Notes: generated by a model not told the origin, from the sequence alone. Shown: positions 45,862 to 55,726, counted from the first letter of the stretch. The stretch: 64,000 bases of DNA from Akkermansiaceae bacterium UBA7331 (GCA_002471255.1 DKPP01000002.1:151623-215622); one strand, 5' to 3'. A program made the numbers and translations.

Positions 45862-45957
45862 GTGTTTTTAGACCAATTTTCCGAAATAGGAACCAAAATT
45901 GATTTCTTGAAGCAATGCTAAGTGCGATTTAATATTTTTAACTTAGCATATTATTAA

Positions 45958-47505
45958 ATGATGAAACGATCCCTATTATTTTTGACAGGCATTTCTATGT
46001 TCATGATGTCTGAAATCTCCGTTGCTCAAGACAATCCATTATTCGCAATGGATCATGAAGCAAATGACCGTGTTAAGCTATCTTATGGTATAGCCTTAAC
46101 AGTTCCCGATTCCTTGGATAATGCACAAGTATTGAAAGAAACTATTACTAAAAAACTTTCACAGAAAGATATTGATGTGCAATTTCTTCATCCGAACGAA
46201 ACTAAGTTTGCCGATGTGGTGATTAATATCTCGGATGACGGAACCATTTTGATTAATAATCAAAAAATCCAAGCCAAAGATGGCGGTCTTGATGCTGCGA
46301 TTGTTTCTTGGTTCGAATCGGAATATGCCCAAGGTATAAAACCTCAAACTGTTCCCGTATTTGAGAATGTTAAAGATGGCTATGTATCATTTCGTATTCC
46401 TAGTTTAGTGGCATTACCTAATAATAAATTGTTAGCCTTTATTGAAGCTCGTTCCGCTCATAAAGACACGGCATGTAATGATATAGTCATGAAGTCCAGT
46501 ACTGATGGCGGTAAGACTTGGAGCGCGCCGAAAGTTGTACAGGAAGAAGGAAAGTATAGTTTGAATAACATAACAGTCGGTTATGTGCCTCAAACTGACG
46601 AAATTGTGATGATTTATCAGAGTTATCCGCCCAAAACTTCCGAGGGTACAAAATTCAAAGGAGAAAATAATAAACAAAAGGTTTTGCTCACTACTAGTTC
46701 CGATCGTGGCGAAACATGGTCAAAACCTCATGAAATTACAGACCAAGTTTTCCATCCCAAAGCCAATACCGTGTGTAGTGGGCCGGGCGTGATGATTCAA
46801 GCTACGTCCGGGCCCGATAAAGGGCGCTTGATTGTTCCGTTTAATGCATTAGGAGGCAATACGTGGTACAACTATTTAGTATATTCGGATGATCTTGGGA
46901 AAACATGGAAAATAGCCGATGGGGAGTCACAATATGGTACCAATGAAAGCCAAATCGTGCAAGTAGGCGATCATGAGTTTTTGATTTGCGCCCGTTCTCA
47001 TCGAAATCAAAATTGCGATAAAGCTGAAACACCTAAAGGATGGGGACCATGGAATTTTAATGTCGTAACACGTAATCGCGCGTACATTCCCGTATCATTA
47101 AAAGGCAATCAAGTACAATGGGGTACAACTGAGGTGAGAGCAGATTTACCTGATGCCAATTGTCAAGGTTCTATCACAAGAGTCGGCAAATACGGAGATG
47201 GGAAAAAGTCTCGTTTGTTAGTGTCAAATCCTGCTTCTCAATATACCTTAAAAGATGATCGAAAACGTTCGTTCGGTCAGGTGCCTACCTCACGAGTAAA
47301 TGGAACAGTTCGTGTAAGCTATGATGAAGGAAAAACCTGGACTTATTCCAAACGCATTCATGGTGATAGATTGTCCCACTTTGGCTATTCGGTATTGGCA
47401 GATATGGGTAATGGCCGTATCGGATGCTTATATGAATCCGGCCCCAGAGTGCTCTTTACGTCTTTTGATTTAAAATGGTTGAGCTCCGGTAAAGATGATC
47501 AATAA
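45958..47505 (+). CDS. Secreted sialidase (GH33)
   Basis: 515 residues with a signal peptide (cleavage near SVAQD). A small alpha/beta N-terminal domain (about 30-130) precedes the six-bladed propeller. Arginine-triad candidates are R146 (in FRIPSL), R346 and R446. Four Asp boxes are visible: SSTDGGKTW (180-188), SSDRGETW (247-254), YSDDLGKTW (309-317) and SYDEGKTW (454-461). E330 in GTNESQIV is the likely general base or nucleophile partner. It removes terminal sialic acid from host glycans and fits with the M60 mucin peptidases. A second ATG is adjacent to the first. Confidence 0.93.
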   Translation: MMKRSLLFLTGISMFMMSEISVAQDNPLFAMDHEANDRVKLSYGIALTVPDSLDNAQVLKETITKKLSQKDIDVQFLHPNETKFADVVINISDDGTILINNQKIQAKDGGLDAAIVSWFESEYAQGIKPQTVPVFENVKDGYVSFRIPSLVALPNNKLLAFIEARSAHKDTACNDIVMKSSTDGGKTWSAPKVVQEEGKYSLNNITVGYVPQTDEIVMIYQSYPPKTSEGTKFKGENNKQKVLLTTSSDRGETWSKPHEITDQVFHPKANTVCSGPGVMIQATSGPDKGRLIVPFNALGGNTWYNYLVYSDDLGKTWKIADGESQYGTNESQIVQVGDHEFLICARSHRNQNCDKAETPKGWGPWNFNVVTRNRAYIPVSLKGNQVQWGTTEVRADLPDANCQGSITRVGKYGDGKKSRLLVSNPASQYTLKDDRKRSFGQVPTSRVNGTVRVSYDEGKTWTYSKRIHGDRLSHFGYSVLADMGNGRIGCLYESGPRVLFTSFDLKWLSSGKDDQ

Positions 47506-47545
47506 TTAAGTTATCTCGTTATTCTAAGCCACTTTTGCTGAAGAT

Positions 47546-48390
47546 TTATGTGTTATCAGACACTTTATCTTGAGTTTTAGTGGCTTCTTTTTGCTCTTTT
47601 GTTTCAGCTTCACCATCGACTCTTATGGTGAAATCGCAGGGGATTGAGAGTTTTTCGACCTTCTCGGTTGGTTGTATCGTTACATAGCTTGACTCTAACG
47701 TATTAACATCCGGATTAATGATTTTTACTGTAGTCGTTGCTCCTATTTATGTATTGATCGTCATTGGAAAGTAGGATGTTTGCATTCCTATGTCTTCACC
47801 TTCTTCATTTACTATCGTTATTTTGCATGGATTATCAGGGCTTTCTTCTCGATAACATTGGTAGATGCTTAGAGTATCCTTAACCCTCTTTGTTGGGGTG
47901 TATTAATGATATCAATTAATTTATGTTTTGTCTGAACAGGTGTCCATTTAATGATTTTAAAATCGATCCCTCCCGTAATATCAAAATCACCTAGTTCAAA
48001 AGGGGGGTGAATTGTACAGGTTACATATAGGCAATTATCGATGGGTTCTTTGTTTGCTATGCTCAAATCGTTTTTACATATTGTGTAGGAGCTATCATTG
48101 ATTGCTAGTTTATTTTTCAATAGAGCAATTTCGTACAATTTGTTATCAAATTCCGGAAGTTTGATTCGAAAGGAAATTGATAAAGATTCTTTATTTGCGG
48201 GCGTCGGTTTCTTTAATTGCTCATTGTTAGTAGGCTCTATAACTGGAATGTACTGAAAGGATTGGATAGCTATTTCAGATTGCTCCCAATCTATGTTATC
48301 AGGAATTGGATCTTGCCCCATTCCTGTTTGTATTGCTAACGCAAGTATAGATCTAAAAAAAATCGTTTTTATGTTATGCATACTACGCAT
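47546..48390 (-). pseudogene. Third member of a secreted-protein array, broken by a frameshift and a stop
   Basis: The intact-looking frame (47869-48390, 173 codons) begins with a signal peptide and matches the upstream paralogue up to D-I-(I/L)-N/D-(T/I)-P, then shifts frame near 47890. In the next frame the similarity resumes (EEGEDIGMQTSYFPMTIN matching KNGNNIGNSYSTTISQSN), meets an in-frame TAA at about 47750, and continues to the C-terminal SIPCDFTIRVDG region and a stop at 47546. So it was once a ~280-residue protein like its neighbour. It overlaps the upstream gene by 8 bases. Confidence 0.85.
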
Positions 48391-49243
48391 TGGGTTCTTT
48401 TAAAGTAGGTTGAGTTTGTTCTCCTTGTTCTTGCTTATTAGAGAACTCTACAGGCAATGTAAACTCAAATGGTATAATGATCGGCTCAGATTTTGTCCCT
48501 TGTTTAACAGTTATATACACGTCATCTAAAGAAATTAAATCACCGTTTGATTTCTTGTTTATTTCAAATTCTCGTGAAATTTTCTTCACATTATTACTTT
48601 GAGAGATCGTTGTTGAATAGGAATTGCCGATATTATTCCCATTCTTATCAGTCATGTCTATCTTGTTTAGTTGTTGGTTTCCATTGATGACCTCTTCGTA
48701 TGTGATCCTAAAATTTATATCGGTAATTTGTACCACTGAAAAAGTTAAATTTTCTATTGTTTGGGGGATATCTAGAATATCTTTTAATTGAAATTTGTGA
48801 CCATTCTCATCCCATTTGTTCAATTGTAGTTTAATTTCGCCACCAATCGTCAATTCGCCAAAGTTAAATGGCTCCTTCGTGTAGCAATTGACTTCAATGA
48901 TTTTATTATTGAATTGGGACCAACCTGCGGCACGCGCCTTTTTTTTAATATAAGAATCATCAAAAACCTCAACTGTAGTGTCGCAGTTAGCAATTTCATA
49001 CTGATTTTTATCTAAAGGCGGACATTGTATTCTAAGCATTATAGATAATGTATCTTGCTCTTTATTAGTTGCTACAAGGGCTGGATCTCTATTTAAAAAT
49101 TGCGGGGGAATAGGCTGAAGAAATTCATATTTTATTGCTGACACTTCAAAATCGTCGGGACTAAATTCGGGCAATTCCTGCTCTTGAGCAAATGTTAATG
49201 GTGCAAGTAAAACGAGGAGTAAGCATAACCATCTCATTGGCAT
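48383..49243 (-). CDS. Secreted beta-rich protein of a tandem paralogous array (middle copy)
   Basis: 286 residues with a signal peptide (cleavage near TFAQE). Two probable beta-sandwich domains: about 30-160 (FSPDDFEVSAIKYEFLQP...) and about 170-270. Same domain plan as the upstream gene at 49245-50042 and the broken one downstream. The stop of the upstream gene and its ATG are separated by a single base, so the genes are translated as one operon. No known family. Confidence 0.68.
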   Translation of the reverse strand: MPMRWLCLLLVLLAPLTFAQEQELPEFSPDDFEVSAIKYEFLQPIPPQFLNRDPALVATNKEQDTLSIMLRIQCPPLDKNQYEIANCDTTVEVFDDSYIKKKARAAGWSQFNNKIIEVNCYTKEPFNFGELTIGGEIKLQLNKWDENGHKFQLKDILDIPQTIENLTFSVVQITDINFRITYEEVINGNQQLNKIDMTDKNGNNIGNSYSTTISQSNNVKKISREFEINKKSNGDLISLDDVYITVKQGTKSEPIIIPFEFTLPVEFSNKQEQGEQTQPTLKEPNA

Positions 49244-49244
49244 A

Positions 49245-50042
49245 TCATTCTGTTTCTATTGGTTTAGGTTTGGCTGCCGATATTTCGACTTTGATAGGAA
49301 CCGTTGTTATTGCTAAATCTTCTATAATTTGCCCCCAAACTTGGATGTTATCGGTGAGTTCTTCATCAAACTCATATACATATTGTTTCTCTTCCTTATT
49401 TGGGCCTTTTTTCTTTTCTATAATTTTTGATTTCAATCGTTTCCCTCTTTTCGAAAATGAAAGTTCTTTGATTTCCGAATCGTTGGGGATAATTATTGAA
49501 ATTTGTTTTTGATTGATACTTACGCCATCATCAGATTTTGCAGGCACAAATTTGATTTTATTGACGTCAAAGTTTATCTCACCTTCATTGTTTTTAATGA
49601 CCGAGTTAAAGTGATGAAGCTTTTTCCCTATATGAATAGGTAGATCACCTTCGATAATCCATCTACCTTCCGGTACGACAATCGGCAGTTCAAAGCTGAA
49701 ATTATTTGTTCTCAATATTTTGGAAGAGCCCATTAATATGGATGATGTGGATACGCTTAATTTCTCCTTATTTGGATTTTGTGGATCGGTTAATGTTAAT
49801 GTAGCCGGGGCTACAGGATTAACATAACCTTTATTTTCTCCCGGGATAATCAGGCAATGTAGAAATATCTGAATATCATTTTCTTTAGGCTCTTTGATAT
49901 TGCGATCTACGATTAATGAATTGTATTTATATCCTCGCACTAAAAAATTCTCGGGATCTAACTTTATAACAGGTGTTGGCGGCACCTCATCAGCTAAAGA
50001 TAGTGACAAGGCACAGCTCAAAGCAATTAACACGGTTTTCAT
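49245..50042 (-). CDS. Secreted beta-rich protein of a tandem paralogous array (first copy)
   Basis: 265 residues with a signal peptide (cleavage near SLADE). It opens with PENFLVRGYKYNSLI, corresponding to PDDFEVSAIKYEFLQ in the next gene, followed by beta-rich sequence and a second domain with a charged hairpin (RGKRLKSKIIEKKKGPN). First gene of the array. Function unknown; probably periplasmic or surface. Confidence 0.68.
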   Translation of the reverse strand: MKTVLIALSCALSLSLADEVPPTPVIKLDPENFLVRGYKYNSLIVDRNIKEPKENDIQIFLHCLIIPGENKGYVNPVAPATLTLTDPQNPNKEKLSVSTSSILMGSSKILRTNNFSFELPIVVPEGRWIIEGDLPIHIGKKLHHFNSVIKNNEGEINFDVNKIKFVPAKSDDGVSINQKQISIIIPNDSEIKELSFSKRGKRLKSKIIEKKKGPNKEEKQYVYEFDEELTDNIQVWGQIIEDLAITTVPIKVEISAAKPKPIETE

Positions 50043-50256
50043 TATTTGGGGTCATTGAGTGTGAAAAAGTTGGTTTTAAGAGAGATATTTCGTCAGGTGT
50101 ATTTAAAGACGTTATTGAAAAGAATAATCAAATAAAATCGCCGGATTATCCAATGCCGAACATTGGAATAAATGCAGCGGGATAGAGAAAGAAGAGAGAT
50201 TGAAACTGTTTTTCATGATTCATAGCTTAGTATAACTAAGCTTATTATTCTGTCTA

Positions 50257-50832
50257 TCAATTTATAGCGGTAGATAATATTTTTTTATATTGTTTAGCGG
50301 AAATCTCGTAGGTGCCGAATTGTTTGAGGTGCGGAGTGGTCCATTGCGTATCTAATAAGATAAAATCATTGGCACGTAAAAAATTGACCAAGGCTACCAA
50401 GGCAATCTTACTGGCATCGGTTTTTCGGTGGAACATACTTTCGCCAAAGAACGCTCTACCTATCGCAACTCCATAGAGGCCCCCTTGTAAGCCTTCTTCA
50501 TCCCAGCATTCGATGCTATGGGCAAATCCCATTTCATGTAGCTTGAGGTATGCTTCTTCAATTTGTGGATCAATCCATTGTTCTTCCGGATCATCAGTAC
50601 GAGCGCATGCGTGAATGACTTCCGCAAAGGCAGTATTAAAGCGGATTTGAAATGGTTGCTTGCGAATGGCCTTTTTTAAACCATGCGAGATATGAAATCG
50701 ATCATCTAAGGGGATAATTGCTCTCGGATCGGGCTCATAAAATGAAATTTCTCCGGTATCCGGGTCAGCCATCGGAAAGCAACCACACGCATAGGCAGAT
50801 AAAAGATTATCAGGAGCTAAATAGGGATTCAT
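50257..50832 (-). CDS. aat: Leucyl/phenylalanyl-tRNA-protein transferase
   Basis: 191 residues. Transfers Leu or Phe from its tRNA to proteins with N-terminal Arg or Lys, marking them for ClpS/ClpAP degradation (N-end rule). Typical sequences: AYACGCFPMADP, YEPDPRAIIPL, GGLYGVAIGRAFFGESMFH and LLDTQWTTPHLKQFG. Shorter than E. coli Aat (234 aa), lacking most of the N-terminal domain, as in many other bacterial groups. Last gene of the moxR-DUF58-aroE-mutY-aat operon, 5 bases after mutY. Confidence 0.94.
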   Translation of the reverse strand: MNPYLAPDNLLSAYACGCFPMADPDTGEISFYEPDPRAIIPLDDRFHISHGLKKAIRKQPFQIRFNTAFAEVIHACARTDDPEEQWIDPQIEEAYLKLHEMGFAHSIECWDEEGLQGGLYGVAIGRAFFGESMFHRKTDASKIALVALVNFLRANDFILLDTQWTTPHLKQFGTYEISAKQYKKILSTAIN

Positions 50833-50837
50833 AACTT

Positions 50838-51854
50838 TTAAGATAGATGATGGTGTAAAATATTCGATATGGCAGGTGAGTGTAAAGCCTTGCGATCCGG
50901 TGAGGCAAATGGCACGTGTACCAATTGTGAAAGAGGTACCATTTCTTCATCTTCCATGATCTGCGGTGCTACTGTGATGTGATAAATATGACGAGTAACT
51001 TTATAACGTGTTACACTATATTTTTGAGTCAAAACAGGCTCTAACAATTGGAAGTACTCTTCTTCACGCTGTGGGAAGCGATACATGCCCACATGCCGCC
51101 CTTGATTTGATTTGGCGAGCAAAATGGCACCATTGTGAATGTATAAAACATCATGGTGCTCAATAGCTGTCGTTGGGATTTTTGGTAATTTAGCCGGTAA
51201 TTCTTCCGGATGGTGCATTTTCCCTTGGCAATGATCTCTGAGAGGGCATAGCAAACAATCGGGTGTTTTATTGCATAGTGTTTGACCTAATTCCATCAAG
51301 GCGGAATTGAAAATTCTCGGCTCAGTCGGGTCTATCAATTCTTTCGCACGTTGCCACAGATATTGTACACCTAAGCGAGCATCGACCGGTTCACGGTAAT
51401 TATCGAGCCGAGCAATTACTCTTGCCACATTGGCATCTACGATAGGGGTGGCTAAATTATAGGCAAAGGAGCATAAGGCTCCGGCTGTATAATCACCAAT
51501 ACCCGGTAAACTTTTAATTTCATCAAAAGTCTTAGGAAACTCACCATTAAAATTTTCCGTGACGATTTTAGCAATTTTTTGCAAGGAGCGTACACGACGA
51601 TAGTAACCTAAGCCTTCCCATGATCTTAGGGCGACTTCTTCCGTTACCTCCGCTAAATCTTTTGGCGTAGGGAATTGCTCGAGCCATCGTTCATAGCGAT
51701 TTAAAACAGTAGCGATCGTCGTTTGCTGTAGCATGACTTCCGACACTAAAATACGCCATGGATTAGTCGTTCTACGCCATGGATAATCTTTGCCGTGTTC
51801 TTTGAACCACTGGATGAGTGCTTGTCTGATGAAATCGGTTGTTGGGGAAGACAT
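50838..51854 (-). CDS. mutY: A/G-specific adenine DNA glycosylase
   Basis: 338 residues. Removes adenine mispaired with 8-oxoguanine. HhH-GPD fold with catalytic E39 (in SEVMLQQT) and D140 (in PIVDANVARV), and the helix-hairpin-helix LPGIGDYTAGAL. The [4Fe-4S] cysteines are C194-x5-C200-x2-C203-x5-C209; the first spacer is one residue shorter than the usual x6. A C-terminal NUDIX-like domain (about 230-338) recognises 8-oxoG. It follows aroE by 18 bases. Confidence 0.95.
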   Translation of the reverse strand: MSSPTTDFIRQALIQWFKEHGKDYPWRRTTNPWRILVSEVMLQQTTIATVLNRYERWLEQFPTPKDLAEVTEEVALRSWEGLGYYRRVRSLQKIAKIVTENFNGEFPKTFDEIKSLPGIGDYTAGALCSFAYNLATPIVDANVARVIARLDNYREPVDARLGVQYLWQRAKELIDPTEPRIFNSALMELGQTLCNKTPDCLLCPLRDHCQGKMHHPEELPAKLPKIPTTAIEHHDVLYIHNGAILLAKSNQGRHVGMYRFPQREEEYFQLLEPVLTQKYSVTRYKVTRHIYHITVAPQIMEDEEMVPLSQLVHVPFASPDRKALHSPAISNILHHHLS

Positions 51855-51872
51855 GAATAATAGTCGGAGTCT

Positions 51873-52799
51873 CTATACTGATTTTTTTAAGAGAGCTTGT
51901 TTCATTACCGACACATTGGGCTGTATGCCAAACCATTTTTCAAAAGCTAAAGCACCTTGATATACTAGCATCGATAAACCATTAGCGACGCGAGCCCCTC
52001 TCATGGCTGCCTCTCTTTGATAGGTGTCTGCATGAGTTTGTAAATCATAGACCAGATGATATGCTTCAAAAAGAGCTGGGCTAATAGGGGATGGATCAGT
52101 TGGTTTTAACCCTAAGGAAGTAGCGTTGATGATTAAATCTGCCTGATGAATTGCCTCCTGAGCCGGAATGGTGTCTAAAATAGCATATTTAAGGCGATCG
52201 GAAGCACCGGATAAACGGTTTTCATCGATAAAATAATTTGAAAGATTCGAAGAAAGTTGCTCGAGATTGTTTTCGGATCTTCCTATAAGTGTCAATGACT
52301 CACAGGAGTTCATTGCGCACGCGTATGAGACGGCTAATCCCGCGCCGCCGGTAGCTCCTATGATGGCTATTTTCAGATCCTTAATATCCATCGAAAACTC
52401 TTCGCGTATTGCTTTGACAAAACCGGGCCCATCCGTATTGAAGCCGTGAATTTCGCCTGTTTCATGGAATACTAAGGTATTCACTGCGCCGGTTGCCTTA
52501 CCTAAATCATCTACTTGTGCGCAGAGTTTGCGCGCATTTTGTTTGTAAGGAACCGTTACGTTGACCCCAATGAATTTGAGGTCAACTAAGGTTTTGATTA
52601 AAGTGTCAAATTCATCCTCTGTCGCTTGGATTCGAATATACTGAGCTGAGATGCCTTCTTTGTCCAATGCCGCCTGTTGCATGGCAGGTGATTTGGAATG
52701 GGCGATAGGATTGCCAATGACAGCTAGACGAATAGGGCGATTTTCATCTTGATTCAGATTGCCCTGTTGCAAATCCGCTAAGGTATATACATCTTTCAT
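51873..52799 (-). CDS. aroE: Shikimate dehydrogenase
   Basis: 308 residues. NADPH-dependent reduction of 3-dehydroshikimate to shikimate in aromatic amino acid synthesis. Substrate-binding S35/S37 (GNPIAHSKSP), catalytic K86 (TVPYKQN) and D123 (GFNTDGPGF), then the Rossmann motif GATGGAG. About 20 extra residues at the N-terminus before the core compared with E. coli AroE. In the same operon as mutY and aat. Confidence 0.95.
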   Translation of the reverse strand: MKDVYTLADLQQGNLNQDENRPIRLAVIGNPIAHSKSPAMQQAALDKEGISAQYIRIQATEDEFDTLIKTLVDLKFIGVNVTVPYKQNARKLCAQVDDLGKATGAVNTLVFHETGEIHGFNTDGPGFVKAIREEFSMDIKDLKIAIIGATGGAGLAVSYACAMNSCESLTLIGRSENNLEQLSSNLSNYFIDENRLSGASDRLKYAILDTIPAQEAIHQADLIINATSLGLKPTDPSPISPALFEAYHLVYDLQTHADTYQREAAMRGARVANGLSMLVYQGALAFEKWFGIQPNVSVMKQALLKKSV

Positions 52800-52842
52800 G
52801 CGTTTCAGTTGGTAAGAACTTTTTAGAGTCTAACAGATGTTC

Positions 52843-53748
52843 TTACTTTTTACCACGCTTTTTAAGACGGCCCATTACGAATCTAGTGAGAATGTCTTCC
52901 ATCGAATCAGTCGTGCGTATCAAATGATAGTCGGCATTGATATCATGGCAGATTTCCCGGCATTCTTTCATGAAGTCTTGAATCTGTTGTCTATATTCTT
53001 CAGCGATGAGGTCCGGCTCCGTAATGATTGAATCATTGCCTTCCATATCTACAAAACGCATTGGTCGATCAAAATTAAAATCAATTTCCACATCATCTAC
53101 AAAGTGAAACATGGCAATATCATGTTTTTTGAAGCGTAAATGCTGTAGGGCATTTTTTAATTCCTCTCGATCGGTGTATAGATCGGAAAAAATCAGTACT
53201 AAGGCACGGCGTGAAATCCTCTCTGCCAATTCATGTAAAACCGCACTTAAATTAGTCTCTCCCTCCGTTTTTTGATCCAACATTTGGGTCATCATCACGT
53301 TGAGATGAGCAGGGCGGCGTGAGGTAGGTATGTGTAGCGTGATACCATCTTTTCCCATGTCTTTGGCAAAACTTAGCCCAACGGCATCACCTTGTTTAAT
53401 AAACAAGTAAGATAAATTGGCTATCATCGAGGCTGCGCGTAAATATTTAGCTTCCAAATGCTCTGGATGGAACCCCATTGATCCGGAAGTGTCTAATACG
53501 GCGTAGGCTCGTAAATTGGTATCGGCTTCAAACTCTTTGATATAATAGCGGTCAGATCGAGCATATACTTTCCAGTCGAGTCTCCTCGTATCATCTCCGG
53601 AAACATATTTACGATATTCCGCGAACTCGACCGAAGATCCCCGATGGGAGCTTCGGTGTCGTCCTGAAACCGTGCCGATCATGCTGTGTCTAGCCTCAAG
53701 GGGGAGGTTAGACAAGCGTGCCAGCAGATCATGTTTGAGCAGGCTCAT
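52843..53748 (-). CDS. DUF58 / von Willebrand factor A-like protein
   Basis: 301 residues. DUF58 signature EFAEYRKYVSGDDTRRLDW followed by a vWA-like fold with a MIDAS motif D86-T-S88-G-S90. Such proteins partner with MoxR ATPases in assembly or activation of protein complexes. Only 5 bases separate it from moxR upstream. The usual BatA/BatB/TPR genes do not follow; instead aroE does. Confidence 0.92.
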   Translation of the reverse strand: MSLLKHDLLARLSNLPLEARHSMIGTVSGRHRSSHRGSSVEFAEYRKYVSGDDTRRLDWKVYARSDRYYIKEFEADTNLRAYAVLDTSGSMGFHPEHLEAKYLRAASMIANLSYLFIKQGDAVGLSFAKDMGKDGITLHIPTSRRPAHLNVMMTQMLDQKTEGETNLSAVLHELAERISRRALVLIFSDLYTDREELKNALQHLRFKKHDIAMFHFVDDVEIDFNFDRPMRFVDMEGNDSIITEPDLIAEEYRQQIQDFMKECREICHDINADYHLIRTTDSMEDILTRFVMGRLKKRGKK

Positions 53749-53753
53749 ATCCC

Positions 53754-54764
53754 TTAATCGGTGATTTCTTGAGCAAGTTTGACTACGGCTTTACGAGGAG
53801 TCAGCCCTTGAGATTCTGCTGCGAAGTTGGTGCTGATGCGGTGCATAAGTACCGGTTCGATAATGGCGTCGATATCTTCTCTGCGTACGGCATAGCTACC
53901 ATTTAATGCGGCACGTGCCTTAGCACCTAAGATTAGATACTGCACGGCTCGAGGCCCGGCACCCCATGCAATGTATTGTTTCACCCAGTCAGGAGAGTTT
54001 TCTAAACTTGGTCGAGTGGCGCGTACTAATTTGACGGCATATTCATAAATATGTTCCGGTACCGGCACACGTCTGACGAGGTCTTGATAAAATAAAATTT
54101 CTTCTCCGTTTAGGATGTGAGATAAATCGGTTTTTTGGTTTCCTGTCGTTTCTTTAGCGATTCTTAATTCTTCTGCCTCATTAGGGTAATCCACTTCGAT
54201 GAGGAACATGAATCGGTCAAGCTGAGCTTCAGGTAATGGGTAAGTACCTTCTTGCTCGATAGGGTTTTGAGTAGCCAATACGAAGAATGGTGCGCCTAGA
54301 GAAAAAGTGCGACCCATAACGGTTACTTTATGCTCTTGCATGGCTTCGAGCATGGCTGATTGAGTTTTAGCCGGTGCACGGTTGATTTCGTCTGCTAACA
54401 CGATATTGGCGAAAACAGGTCCTTTGATGAACTCAAACTTTCTTTTTCCGCCTTGACCATCTTCTTGGATAATGTCAGTACCGGTAATATCTGCCGGCAT
54501 TAAGTCCGGTGTAAATTGAATGCGGTTAAAGGAAAGATCCATCGTTTTGGCTACCGAACTCACCAAAAGTGTTTTGGCTAATCCGGGTACGCCCATTAAC
54601 AATGCGTGACCACGGGAAAAAAGAGCGATAGATAAAAGCTCGATAACACGTTGTTGTCCGATAATAACCTTACCGATTTCTTGTTGAAAATCAGCATAAA
54701 GTTTACCAAGGCGGTCGATAGCTGCTACGTCGTCAGTTGGGAGCGAGGGTGTGCTTGAGTCCAT
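53754..54764 (-). CDS. MoxR family AAA+ ATPase
   Basis: 336 residues. Walker A G58-V-P-G-L-A-K-T65, Walker B with D125-E126 in LADEINRAPAKTQSAML, sensor and C-terminal lid. MoxR proteins act as chaperone-like ATPases with vWA partners; here the partner is the DUF58 protein just downstream. First gene of the operon down to aat. Confidence 0.94.
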   Translation of the reverse strand: MDSSTPSLPTDDVAAIDRLGKLYADFQQEIGKVIIGQQRVIELLSIALFSRGHALLMGVPGLAKTLLVSSVAKTMDLSFNRIQFTPDLMPADITGTDIIQEDGQGGKRKFEFIKGPVFANIVLADEINRAPAKTQSAMLEAMQEHKVTVMGRTFSLGAPFFVLATQNPIEQEGTYPLPEAQLDRFMFLIEVDYPNEAEELRIAKETTGNQKTDLSHILNGEEILFYQDLVRRVPVPEHIYEYAVKLVRATRPSLENSPDWVKQYIAWGAGPRAVQYLILGAKARAALNGSYAVRREDIDAIIEPVLMHRISTNFAAESQGLTPRKAVVKLAQEITD

Positions 54765-54868
54765 ATTTCTAAACTATTATCATGAATCTTTAAAACTTTC
54801 ACGTCATTATTTTGTCTGCATCATTTTAGCGGCTTGGAAATTAGAAAAAAATAAGATATATAGAGGTT

Positions 54869-55726
54869 ATGCCTAAAATTGCATTAATACAATTAGCCGC
54901 TGATAGCAATCCGCAAGTTAATAAGGATAAGACGCATCAGGCTATTCGTGAAGCTGCCGCCAATGGGGCTCAAATTATTTGTACTCAAGAATTGTTCACT
55001 ACGGAGTATTTTTGCAAAACGGAAGATTGCGACTGTTTTGATTTGGCTGAAGAACTTCCCGGTGAGTTGACTGCCACTCATCAGGCATTAGCCAAAGAGT
55101 TAGGCGTAGTGATCGTTGCTTCCGGTTTTGAAAAACGTGCAACAGGTCTTTACCATAATACCGCTTGGGTTGTGGATGCAGATGGTGCATTTTTGGGTAT
55201 TTATCGCAAAATGCACATTCCTCAAGATCCCGGCTTTGAAGAAAAATTCTATTTTACCCCCGGCGATTTGGGATATAAGGCATTTAATACCAAATTTGGT
55301 CGTATCGGTGTGTTGATTTGTTGGGATCAATGGTATCCTGAAGCCGCTCGTTTGACAGCTCTACAAGGTGCTGAAATCCTATTTTATCCTACTGCGATTG
55401 GTTGGCTTCCTGAGGAAAAACCTTTATTAGGTACTCAGCAGCATTGTGCATGGGAAACGGTGCAACGCGGTCATGGTGTGGCGAATGGTTGTTATGTATG
55501 TGCCGTTAATAGAGTAGGTACGGAGCAAGATAGCGAGTTTTGGGGGCAATCCTTTGTTTCCGACTATTATGGTCAAATCGTGGCTAAAGCCCCTGTAAGC
55601 GATGAGCATATTCTTTATGCAGACCTCGATTTAAAGGCATTGGAAGACCATCGTAGAATTTGGCCGTTTTTCCGAGATCGCCGAATTGATTCCTATGACG
55701 GAATCACCAAGCGTTGGGGGAACTAA
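54869..55726 (+). CDS. aguB: N-carbamoylputrescine amidase
   Basis: 285-residue nitrilase-family enzyme that hydrolyses N-carbamoylputrescine to putrescine, CO2 and ammonia. Catalytic triad E41 (CTQELF), K114 (YRKMHIP) and C151 (LICWDQWYPEAAR). Stretches such as EYFCKTEDCDCFDLAE, DPGFEEKFYFTPGD and WGQSFVSDYYGQ are typical of AguB rather than other nitrilases. With speA (14.1 kb) it implies an agmatine route to putrescine; agmatine deiminase is not in the window. Confidence 0.95.
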   Translation: MPKIALIQLAADSNPQVNKDKTHQAIREAAANGAQIICTQELFTTEYFCKTEDCDCFDLAEELPGELTATHQALAKELGVVIVASGFEKRATGLYHNTAWVVDADGAFLGIYRKMHIPQDPGFEEKFYFTPGDLGYKAFNTKFGRIGVLICWDQWYPEAARLTALQGAEILFYPTAIGWLPEEKPLLGTQQHCAWETVQRGHGVANGCYVCAVNRVGTEQDSEFWGQSFVSDYYGQIVAKAPVSDEHILYADLDLKALEDHRRIWPFFRDRRIDSYDGITKRWGN

